A stretch of DNA of 64,000 nt from Penium margaritaceum (lineage: Eukaryota; Streptophyta; Zygnematophyceae; Desmidiales; Peniaceae). The notes beneath the pieces were generated by a model. That model saw nothing but the letters and a program-made list of their open reading frames with translations, was not told where the DNA came from and ran no database searches. Location of the stretch: contig SZWC01001563.1 in the NCBI GenBank assembly GCA_023375785.1, forward strand, positions 178,972 through 242,971, written 5' to 3'. The translations under genes were made by a program, and so were the position numbers. Positions 54,430 to 64,000 of the stretch are shown piece by piece; the stretch's first letter is position 1; every line of letters starts with the position of its first letter.

Positions 54430-55225
54430 GAGATCAAGGATGTTTTGCAGCGGTTTGGTATGGCAAAAGCTGAACCCATTGGCACGCCGTTGGAGACGCG
54501 GCAATACCTCGTGAGCTTTAATGGACAAGCGGATGTAGCTGAGCAGTAGAAGTACCAAAGGGCCTTCAGCAGTCTTATGTACTTGATGGTGGAAACCAGG
54601 CCGGATCTCACACTATTGTGAGCGATATGAGCCAACTCGGCGAATTGTAGACCTCAGTACCACAAGGCAGTGAAGCGGATCTTTCGCTACCTTGTAAGAA
54701 CCATGAACATCAGCATCACCTACAAGGGCAACGCCAACAATATCATCGGCTATACAGATGCACATTGGACTTCAAATCCATCAGACCGCAAGATTAAGTC
54801 TCGACATGTGTTCCTCATGAATGGTGGGGCCATCAGCTTGTGCAGTAAGCGGCAGGTGGTTGTGGCCACTTCAAGCATAGAACCTGAGTACATCTCTCTC
54901 AGCTTTGGAGCCAAAGAAGCAGTTTGGCTCCAGCATATCATGGCGAAGATGCGTGGGAGTGCATGAATTCCAGTTCTTCAGTGCGTCGACAACCAGACCG
55001 CAATCATACTCGTCAAGAATCTTGAGTACCATGTACGCACCAAGCACGTTGACATTGCATAACATCATGAGGAACATGGTATGAGAGTGTATTCTCAAGC
55101 AAGAGTTTACTCCAACCTGCAAGCAGGTCGCTTATTTCTGTGCCAAGCCGTGATCCGTGACAAGTAGCAGCTTTGCATGAAGGCATGTGATTTCAGCCCA
55201 CTCTGACTCCGGCAAAGTGGGAGAT

Positions 55226-55961
55226 TGTGGGAAAAAGAGCCATCCGGATCAGTTTCAGGTCCAGAAGAGCAAGTTCTAGGAAACTATCAAATGCGTACGA
55301 TGGTCGTCAATACAACTTCACCATTGGAAAGGTCAGCTGGCAAAACATCTACGGTCCATGTTTTAGGCCCATCGAACAGTCAGATTGGGAGATATGAATT
55401 TTCAAAGTTTCTGGGATCATCGATTTCACTGTATCTAGATGAACATGGGCGATGGCTCCATGCCTTGACCCAAGAAAAAAAAAGGCAAGAGGACAAGGGT
55501 CAAGACCTGATTGGAGAAATATCCAAAAGGTCCTAGATTTTGGATTTGCGTTGTGAGAGTGTATTGACTAGGAAAAGGGTATCTCTCCTGACTTTTAGGT
55601 GAGGGGAGATCCTTGAATGCTAGCCATGGATACATGGCCATTCTCTATGAGATTGTAGGTTATGTGACCATTAGGAGGTTACCATGAGAGCATTTTCTAG
55701 CTCTCTATTTCGTGTGTGAGTGGTGAACCGGATTGCTAGGCTGATTTCCTTTCTTCTGTGAGATTATGTATTCAAGTTTGTGAGCCTTGGCCTCCATCGC
55801 TAAGTGATGTGGCTTGTGAGAGGGCTGACTTGCCCAACCTCTAGCTGTATATGTAGTCCATCATTTTGAGTGATACATTAATCAGTTTTCAGCCGAAGTG
55901 ATGCCCTTCCTGTCCCACATGTTTACTACTCCAAGGCTCCCTCTCTCCTCCAGTTCCAACA
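55226..55961 (+). repeat. A-family LTR shared by G and J
   Basis: It starts TGTGGGAAAAAGAGCC and ends CAGTTCCAACA, 736 bp. Pol sequence with a purine tract lies before it and gag sequence lies after it, so it serves as 3' LTR of G and 5' LTR of J. Confidence 0.85.
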
Positions 55962-57084
55962 ATAGCACCAGCACGGAAGGGCAGCGTTGAGCATCACCCA
56001 AGCTAAAAATGACAGTAGCATGCGCGATAACAGCAGCGCAGTCCTTGGAGAGATAAGAAGGGTGTACCAACTTTACGTAACGGAAAATTCGTACCCGCCT
56101 CCTTTTGGAGGAGGAGGGCTTGTGGGAGGTGATGAGAGGCGACAAGTACGTCCGGACTCCACAAGGAAAAGGCATTAATGAAGCAGAGGAGGTGGTGGAA
56201 AAGACGTTACTGAAAAGTGTAGCAGATGCAAACTCATCTATGTCAACAACGGCATGTAAGAAGTGGAAGAAGAAGGATAGGCAGGCCTATAGTCTCCTTG
56301 TCAATACCATATCCAACTTGCATCTTCAGTACGTGAGTGATAAGGCTAATGCAAAAGAGGATGGGAACACATTGTGCAAGAAGTATGAGAGTAAGGATCA
56401 TGTATTTTTTATGCTCTTGGAGGAGAAGATGATGGCGTTGAATATGTAGGGTCGAGAACGGATGGAGGCATATTGGGAGAGGGCAAAGTAGCTGGCAAAG
56501 GAGCTCAAAGTAGCCAACTATCCTGTCAAAAAGACGTGCTTTATCCTCCTCTTGATGAGGGGACTTACAACAAGCTAGGTCATAGTGCAAGAGATGCTAG
56601 AGTGACAGTTGACTCTTGGCCTCGACTTTATCTCGACGCACCTAGTGCAGGTGGAACTACGTTGCAATGCACCAAAGGGCAATGGCCGCAGCAATAGTGA
56701 AGCAGTTTTTATGGCCATGGACTCACACAACCAGTAGCAGTATTAGTCTCAAGAGCAAAGAGGGAAGAAGAAAGACAAGTGTAACTATTGCCAGAAAGAG
56801 GGGAACTAGAACAAAGAGTGTTTGAAGTTCAAGAGGGACCAGAAGGAGTAGCTGTGATAACAAAAGCAGCAATCTCCACAGCACCAACACCGGTAGTCAT
56901 AACACCATCAGCAGCAATAGCAGTAGTTGAATCACCCCAGCGTGTTCCATTTAGGCGACATGAACGTGGCCAAGGAGGTACGCGACCGCCTCTTCATGGC
57001 GTTGTGAGACATGTCGTAAAAGGAAAAGGCCGATCTCGTGTGGTACAAGGACTCAGACTGTACCAAGAGTCCGGCATGCCAGAA

Positions 57085-57089
57085 GGACT
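57085..57089 (+). repeat. Target-site duplication of element H, left copy
   Basis: GGACT, identical to 63471-63475. Confidence 0.88.
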
Positions 57090-57827
57090 TGTTGGATCTC
57101 GAGGAGAGAGGGAGCCTTGGAGCAGCGAGCATGTGTGATTGGAAGGGTATCACTTGTGCTGAAGAATGGTTGTTCAATCACTCAAAATGATGGAGTATAT
57201 ATAGAGCTAGAGCTTGGACAAGTCAGCCCTCTCACAAGCCACACCACTTAGCCATGGAGGCGAAGGCTCACACACTCGATTCCACAATCTCACACAAGGG
57301 AGGAAATCAGCCTAGCAATCAGGCTTACCACTCACACACAACCTAGAGAGTTAGAGAATGCTCTCATGGCACACTCCTAGTGGTCACATAACCCACAAAC
57401 CCATGGAGAATCGCCATGTGTCCATGGCTAGCACAGAAGGATCTCACCTCACCTAAAATTTAAGGAGAGGTACCTTTATCCTAGTCAGCACACTCTGACA
57501 AGGCAATCCTAAGACCAAGGACCTTTTTTGATATTTCTCTCATCAGGTCGTGACCCTGGACCTCTTGCCTTTTTCTTTTCTCAGGCTAAGGCATGGAGCC
57601 ATCACCCATGGACACCCAGACATCGGCGGTCCATGACCCCCGAAACTTCGAAAATTCATATCTCCCAATCCGACCGTTGGATCGGTCTCAAACTTGGACC
57701 GTAGACAATTTGCCACCTGATCTTTCCAATGGTCAAGTCAGATTGACGACCGGAGTAGGCATCTGGTACTTTCCTATAACTTGTTCCAGTGGACCTGAAA
57801 TTGAGCCGGATGGCTCCTTTCCCGACA
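57090..57827 (-). repeat. 3' LTR of element H
   Basis: On the plus strand it starts TGTTGGATCTCGAGG and ends CTTTCCCGACA. A purine tract (minus strand GGCAAAGTCGGAGAT) adjoins it at 57828-57842. Confidence 0.9.
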
Positions 57828-57846
57828 ATCTCCGACTTTGCCATAG

Positions 57847-60800
57847 TCAGAGTGGGTTGAGTCCACATGCCTTCATGCAAAACTGCTGCTTATCACGGAT
57901 CACTGGCTTGGTGTAGAAATCAGTGACTTGCTTGCTGGTTGGAGTAAATTCTAGCTTGATAGCACCCTCATGCACCATGTGCCTGATGAAATGATATTCG
58001 ATATCAATGTGCTTGGTGCATGTGTAGTGCTCAGGACTCTTTGCGAGTGCGATTGCGCTCTGGTTGTCGACGCGCACAGGAACTGGAACTGTTGCACTCC
58101 CACTCATCTCTGCCATGAGACGTTGGCGCTAAACTGCTCCCTTGGCTCAAAAGCTAAGAGATACGTACTCAGCTTCTGTACTCGAGGTGGCCAAGACCAC
58201 CTGCCGCTTGCTGCAACAGCTGATGGCACCTCCATTCATGAGAAACACATGTCCAGAGATGGACTTGCGAGTCTCAGGATTTGAAGCCCAATCTACATCT
58301 GTGTAGCCGATGATGCTGTTGTCGTTGCCGTTGTAGGTGATGCCGACGTTGATGGTTCCAGCAAGGTAGCGGAAGATCTGCTTCACTGCCTTCTGGTGCT
58401 CCAGTCCGGGACTAGCCATGTGCTGGCTCATAGCGCTTACAGCCTGTGCGAGGTCTGGCCTGGTTGCCACCATCAAGTATATGAGACTGCCGCAGCGCAT
58501 TGGTATTTCTGTCACTCAGCTGCATTTGCTTCTCCATTGAAGCTCACGAGGTACTGCCGCATCTCCAGCGGCGTGCCGATGGGTTTGGTCTCTGCCATGC
58601 CAAACCGCTGCAAAACATCCTTGATATAGCAGCTCTGTTGCAGCGAGAGAGAGCATGACTTGCGGTCACGCGTGATCTGGATACCGAGGAAGTATGATGC
58701 CTCCCTGAGATGAGACATCTGGAAGCGCTCCTGCATGGCTTCCTTGAACTCTTGCAGTGTAGATATGCTATTGGAAAGGAGGAGCATGTTATCCACATAG
58801 ACAATGATGATGAGCACCTCATGACCATGTTGCCAGTGATAGAGGCTAAAGTCACACACACTGCGATCAAACCCCATGCACTGCAACACCGCATCCAACT
58901 TCGGGTTCCAAGGACGCGACGCTTGCTTCAGGCCGTACAGCGACTTCTGTAGCTTAGAGACCAGGTGCTCCTGGCCATCCATGACGAACCCCTCTGGCTG
59001 CTCCATGTAGATCTCTACTCCAAGTCACCACTCAAGAATGCCGTCTTGACATCCATGAAGTGAACCTCAAAGTCCTCAGTTGCTCCATAAGAGAGGAGCG
59101 TGCGCACAGAGGCAAATTTTGGAATAGGAGCAAACGTTTCTCTATAGTCGATACCCTCCTGCTCCAAGTAGCCCTTGGCGACCAGCCTCGCGTTGTACTT
59201 TTCCAGATAACCATTTGCTCCCCGCTTCTTCTTGAACACCCACTTGAACTTGATCACCTTACGTCTAGGTGGACGCTCAGTCAGCTCCCATGTGCTGTTG
59301 TCCAACTGCGACTGTATCTCCTGCTGTACGGCTTGCGCCCAATCTGCTGCATCCGGTGTAGCCATGGCCTCCTTGTATGACGTTGACTCATCTGAATCTG
59401 CTGCAACTGCAACGTTCATCTGTTCTAGTTTTTGCAGCATCCTGAAATGGCCGCGCTCACCAGGCTTGTAACGCACCCTAAGAGGGACCTGCGACCTCGT
59501 GCAGAGCGTTAGCGGGCGGCGCGCGCGGTGCTGCTGGCAGAACTGCTACTGTTAGTGGTGCTACATCTCCCTCCTCTGCTTCTACCGATGAGGCTATTGT
59601 ATCTGCTGCATCAGACATGGGAGAGTAGAGTGATTCTCCTACTGTCACAATAAAAGAAGGATCTTGAGAGACTGATTCAGGAAGGATTTATGCTCCCATT
59701 GTCTTGTCAGCTGCCAGTTCTACTGCCTTTTCACAGACAATGTTGGTGTCGATGACGTTGCTCTCGTTGAAGACAATATCCCTGGAGATGATGACGTGGC
59801 CTGTATCGCTCTCGTAGAGGCAATAGGCCTTGCTTCCCATGTCATACCCAATTATCAGCATTTGCACACTCTTTGCGTCCCATTATTGCCACTTCTCCTT
59901 GGGCACGTGCATGTGCACCAAACTGCCAAATGCTCGGAGATGACCCACGCTCGGTTTCTTCTCGAACCACGCCTCGTACGGTATCATCTGTTCCAGTGCG
60001 TTAGTTGAACTAGGTTCTTGATGTAGACCACAGTGCTCACGGCTTCAGCCCAGAAGTCGTAGGTCAGCCGAGCTGTGTGTAGCATGGAGCCCGCCGACTC
60101 CACAATAGTACGGTTGGCGCGTTCTGCTACACTATTTTGCTGTAGTGAGTACGGCGCGGTACGTTGCGCGTTGATGCCAGCTGATGTGAGGTAGTCCTGG
60201 AACTCCTTGCTCAGGTACTCTTCACCGCGATCGCTGCGCAGCGCCTTGATCTTCTTGCCAGTCTGGTTCTCCACGATGGCCTTGAACTCCTTGAACCTGT
60301 CAAAGCACTGGTCCTTGGAAAGAAGGAAGTAGACAGCAGTGTAACGGCTGAAATCATCAATGAAGGTCAGGAAATACTGACAGCCTCCAAAGCTCTGGGT
60401 CTACATCGGTCGGCACAAGTCCGTGTGGACCAGCTCCAACATATCCTTCGCACGGTCCCCTGCTCCAAAGAACGCCTCCCGGTGCTGCTTCCCCTCAAAA
60501 AAGCCGATAAACAACTACTGCTCAAAGCTACAGATGGAAGGCAAGTCGCGCACCGTCTGTTTTGCTTGAAGCTGCTGCAAGGCGCACATGCTGATGTGGC
60601 CATAGCGCGCATGCCAGATCTCGCCATCTGTTGCCTACACCATTGCTGCTAGACTCTGCTCACGCGGGATCTTGGTCGCACCAAGCAGGCGGTACATGTC
60701 ACCCTCCTTCACCGACCTGGCCAAATCCTCTCCTGTATCCTTGTTGAGGATGTAGCCATAGTCATCATCGAAGACAACGCGCCGTCCTATGTTTGTAATA

Positions 60801-62077
60801 GAGGAGACTGAGAGGAGGTTGAATGCAGCATCAGGTACACAAAGCACCCCATGGAACACTCCCACTTGAATGCCACGTGGGGTCTCCAACCATATCTCCA
60901 CAATCCCAATCCCCTCAGCATACACCACCCGATCTTCACTCATAGCGATAGGACGGGGAGGGATGGACAGTAACTGTGTAAACCACTCCTTGTGATGTGT
61001 GAGGCTCTTGGTACAGCCTGAGTCCTTGTACCATGCGAATCCGCCTTCTCCATCTGCGACATGTCAGAGTTCGCCATGAAGAGACGGTCGCGCACCTCCT
61101 TAACCACATTCATGTTGCCAAAGTGGTACACACCAGCGTGGTTTTGCTGCTGTTGCTGCTGCTGCTGACGCTGTTGTGACTACTACCGCTGCTGCTGCTT
61201 TTGTTGCTACAGCAACAATGACTACTACTGCTGCTACTCCTTCTGGTCCCTCTTGAGCTTAGAACACTCTTTTTGTAGTTTCCCTCTTTCTAGCAATAGT
61301 GGCATTTGCCTTTCTTTCTGCCTCTCTGCTGCCCAGACTGCTGCTGCTGCTGCTGGTTGCGTGAGCTTGTGGCCACAAAAGCTGCTTCACTGCTGCCGCC
61401 GCCATTGCATTTTGCTGTATTACGACGCAATTCCACCTGCTCCAGGTGTGTGCAGATGAAGTCGAGGTCAAGAGTAGGCTGGCACTCCAACGTCTCTCGC
61501 ACCGTGTCGTAGCTGGTTGGGAGTCCTCAGCAAGAGAGGATGAAGCGCATCTCTTCCACAGGATTGCCGGCCGCTCTCAGCTCCTTCGCCAGCTCCTTTG
61601 CCCCGTCCAAATACGCCTCCATGCCTTCACCCATCTGTATTTTCAACGCCATCATCTTTTCCTCCAAAAGCATGAGGAATGCAGGATCCTTCCTCTCATA
61701 CTTCTTGTACAACGTGTCCCACCCCTCCTTTGCAGTAGCCTTGTCACTCACGTACTGAAGATGCGGGCTGGAGATGGTGTTAACAAGCAACCTATAGGCC
61801 TGCCTGTCTTTCTTCTTCCACTCCTCATATGTCGCTGGTACAACCGCAAAAGAACCCGCTTCAGCTGCATCCATTTGTGGTATCTTCCCCCCCACCATCT
61901 GCGCTACGGTGATGCCTTTTGCCTGTGCAACTGGAGCCGGCTCGTCCCCGCTCTCCACCTCCCACAAGCCCCTCTCCTAAAAAAGGAGACAGGTACAGAT
62001 CTTCCAAAACGTGAAGTTGGCGCGTCCCTCCAGCCTCTCCAAAGGCTAGACTGCTGTTACAAAGCAGTTGCTACCAT
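57847..62077 (-). pseudogene. Element H gag-pol coding region
   Basis: Reading leftward, the start near 62077 leads into gag (VESGDEPAPVAQAKGITVAQ and YEEWKKKDRQAYRLLVNTISSPHLQYVSDKATAKEGWDTL, 61967-61530). Next come the zinc-knuckle region (RKKGKCHYC, about 61300), a CTG-rich plus-strand stretch (61140-61250, glutamine on the minus strand) and protease to pre-integrase (VVYAEGIGIVEIWLETPRGIQVGVFHGVLCVPDAAFNLLSVSS, 60943-60635). Integrase (60274-59984) has KIKALRSDRGEEYLSKEFQDYL and SLQQNSVAERANRTIVES. RT (59476-58512) has WVFKKKRGANGYLEKYNARLVAKGY and IIVYVDNMLLLSNS. RNase H (58515-57847) has GYTDVDWASNPETRKSISGHVFLMNGGAISCCSKRQVV and ends MKACGLNPL. Several breaks are present. Confidence 0.88.
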
Positions 62078-62710
62078 GTTGAGCCTTGGTGATCCTCAGC
62101 GCTGCCCTTGGATGGTGGCGCTATACCTGCTTCTGCTGATACTTCTGCCAGGAATCTGTCTGACAGAAAATGGACTGTAGATGCGAGTACACAAGGAAAT
62201 TGGATAAATGGAGCTCACCACTAGAAAATTCAGCTGAAAACCTTTCAGATCCACCCATAAAACAGGGTCATCAACAGGGGATTTTGAAAGATATGCCCTC
62301 TTGAAAACAGGGTATGCTTCTGCTCCTACTCCAACTCAGACCAGCCAGCTTGTAAACGGTCTTTCTCCCAAACGAATCTATGGAATGCAAATATCTTGGC
62401 ACCAATAGTAAGCTTAGGAAATATACTACAATTCCCATGTGCCACTTTTTAAATTTGACAAAGAAAGGAGAGAGTTATGGTCATCACAAGGCGATAGTCT
62501 TACTCATAGAGAAGAGTGTAGCCCTGGCCCACCTCGTTTTGAGCATAACACTCAATTCGACAGTTGGATCTTCATGATCTTGGGCTCGTTGCAAAGCTTG
62601 GCTCTTCAATTTGAAGATCCAGTGGTTGATTATAAAATCTAGTAAAGGTTTGACTCCAAGTCGTCACTCTCAAAGTGACGGCCTGTGCTGGCTGAAAGTG
62701 GCAGAAGTTG

Positions 62711-62722
62711 GCTCTGATACCA
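62711..62722 (-). promoter_or_regulatory. Primer-binding site, tRNA-iMet 3' end (element H)
   Basis: The minus strand reads TGGTATCAGAGC, exactly as in element A, two bases inside the LTR. Confidence 0.93.
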
Positions 62723-62724
62723 AA

Positions 62725-63470
62725 TGTTGGATCTGGAGGACAGAGAGAGCCTTGGAGGAGCGAGCATGTGTGATTGGAAGGGCATCACTTGTAATGAAGA
62801 ATGATCGTTCAATCACTCAAAATGATGGAGTACGTATAGAGCTAGAGCTTGGGCAAGTCAGCCCTCTTACAAGCCACACCACTTAGCCATGGAGACTAAG
62901 GCTCACACACTAATCAGGCTAAGTCCATAATGTCACACAAGGGACGAAATCAGCCTAGCAATCAGGCTGACCACTCACACACAACCTAGAGAGCTAGAGA
63001 ATGCTTTCATGGCACACTCCTAGTGGTCACATAACCCACAAACCCATGGAGAATCGCCATGTGTCCATGGCTAGCACACAAGGATCTCACCTCACCTAAA
63101 ACGTAAGGAGAGGTACCTTTATCCTAGTCAGCACACTCTGACAAGGCAATCCTAAGACCAAGGACCTTTTTGGATGTTTCGCCCATAAGGTCTTGACCCT
63201 GGACCTCTTGCCTTTTTCTTTTCTCAGGCTAAGGCATGGAGCCATCACCCATGGCCATCCAGACATCGGCGGTCCATGACCCAAGAAACTTCGAAAATTC
63301 ATATCTCCTAGTCCGATCGTTGGATCTACCTCAAACTTAGACCATAGACGATTTGCCGCCTGATCTTTCTAATGGTGAAGTGGGATTGATGATCGAAGTA
63401 GGCATCTGGTACTTTCTTGGAACTTGTTCCTATGGACCTGAAATTGAGCCGGATGGCTTGTTTCCCAACA
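62725..63470 (-). repeat. 5' LTR of element H
   Basis: On the plus strand it starts TGTTGGATCTGGAGG and ends TTTCCCAACA. Confidence 0.9.
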
Positions 63471-63475
63471 GGACT
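63471..63475 (+). repeat. Target-site duplication of element H, right copy
   Basis: GGACT, identical to 57085-57089. Confidence 0.88.
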
Positions 63476-64000
63476 GGTTTATGTAACTGCTCTCCATTCC
63501 TCCTCAACCTATTGCTTTGGGTGATGATCTTGTGATGTATGCTGAGGGGATTGGGATTGTGGATATGTGGTTAAAGACCCCTCGTGACATTGAACTGGGA
63601 GTGTTCCATGGTGTACTGTATGTACCTGATGCTACTTTTAACCTTCTCTTATTGTCCTCTCTTGCCAACACGAGAGTGTGAGTCGTCTTTGATGATGACT
63701 ATGTCTACATCCTTCAAAAGAAAATGGGAGTTGAGTTGGCAAGGGCAGTGAAAGGACGAAACCTGTACAGGCTCTTCGGGGCAACCAAGATCCTGGGTGA
63801 GCAAAGTTTTATAGCAGAGGTGTAGGCAACTAATGGCGAAATCTGGCATGCACCCTACGGTTACATTGGCATGCGTACCTTGTAGCAATTTCAAACGAAG
63901 CACATAGTGCATGACATACCCACCATCTCTATCTTTGAGAGCAATAGTACACCGACTGTTTGGAGGGGAAGCACCATCGCGTGGCATTCTGTAGAGCAAG

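Larger units (their letters stand above)
53537..55225 (+). mobile_element. Element G, 3' part of an A-family copia element, split by a solo LTR
   Basis: 53537-53686 encodes the RT segment EFTEAMQERFHMSDFGEASYFLGIEITRER. After the solo LTR (53687-54424) the same gene continues at 54430 with IKDVLQRFGMAKAEPIGTPLETRQYLVSFNG and RNase H (VFLMNGGAISLCSKRQVVVATSS, about 54810-54880). The last bases before 55226 are the family's purine tract (AAAGTGGGAGAT). Broken several times. Confidence 0.82.
57090..63470 (-). mobile_element. Ty1/copia element H, full length, minus strand (A family)
   Basis: LTRs of 738 and 746 bp, a perfect GGACT duplication, an initiator tRNA-Met primer site and all copia parts are present. 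The LTRs differ more than those of A, so H is older than A, but it is younger than J, which it interrupts. It looks nearly whole, with several breaks. Confidence 0.92.
55226..64000 (+). mobile_element. Element J, A-family copia element, split by H and cut by window edge
   Basis: After the LTR, gag occupies about 56010-57084 (NSSMSTTACKKWKKKDRQAYSLLVNTISNLHLQYVSDKANAKEDGNTL). The sequence resumes to the right of element H at 63476 with the protease/pre-integrase part (VMYAEGIGIVDMWLKTPRDIELGVFHGVLYVPDATFNLL). Integrase should follow beyond 64000. It is broken in many places. The GGACT pentamer on both sides of H shows that the two parts were once continuous. Confidence 0.85.

Noticed and set aside
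1-64000. CRISPR arrays, bacterial operons or a phage-like defence system
   Set aside because: No regularly spaced identical repeats and no prokaryotic gene organisation; the repeats are LTRs, target duplications and decayed motifs.

Overview
This window looks like repeat-dense DNA of a plant-lineage (streptophyte) nuclear genome. I recognise no intact host gene, rRNA, functional tRNA gene, operon or CRISPR array. Almost everything that can be assigned is fossil retrotransposon sequence: Ty1/copia elements of at least four families, two related Ty3/gypsy relics and one probable LINE relic. The plant-lineage reading rests on primer-binding sites that match, from memory, the plant initiator tRNA-Met, both at its 3' end and across its anticodon arm. 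The species cannot be named from this sequence.

Layout. 1-2393: minus-strand copia element 1, running off the left edge, with its 5' LTR. 2394-4690: minus-strand copia fragment I (family of element D). 4691-7330: minus-strand Ty3/gypsy relic, copy 1. 7834-14160: copia element C with paired LTRs and a TAAGG target duplication. 15441-20400: second gypsy relic. 21745-26556: copia element F (family of C). 26570-27564: LINE-like relic, minus strand. 27570-40405: copia element B (target duplication CTTTG), which contains the younger copia element A at 28462-35012. 41275-50524: copia element E (family of C), which contains the minus-strand element D at 42759-46904 (target duplication GAAAG). 50525-52675: an unrecognised C/T-rich block with long open frames. 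52676-53536: decayed element K (family of B). 53537-64000: A-family sequence in the order pol, LTR, gag, holding a solo LTR (53687-54424, target duplication GCTAC) and the complete-length minus-strand element H (57090-63470, target duplication GGACT).

The nesting gives an order of events: A is younger than B, D younger than E, H younger than J, and C younger than the repeat tract it split. The LTRs of A differ by roughly 2 percent by eye, so A is the most recent insertion; those of C and E have diverged most.

Three signals deserve attention. First, seven elements carry, just inside the 5' LTR, a 15-nt site complementary to the anticodon arm of initiator tRNA-Met (half-tRNA priming, as in Drosophila copia), while the A family uses the 3' end of the same tRNA. 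Second, LTRs of three copia groups contain tRNA-like cores with A-box and B-box-like motifs exactly 44 nt apart. Third, element D is bounded by 700-bp LTRs and a perfect target duplication but shows only gag, protease and integrase parts, suggesting a non-autonomous lineage. The three undetermined bases (29236, 30814, 34708) all lie in element A, and a 328-bp exact duplication flanks the first, so part of A's structure may be an assembly product.
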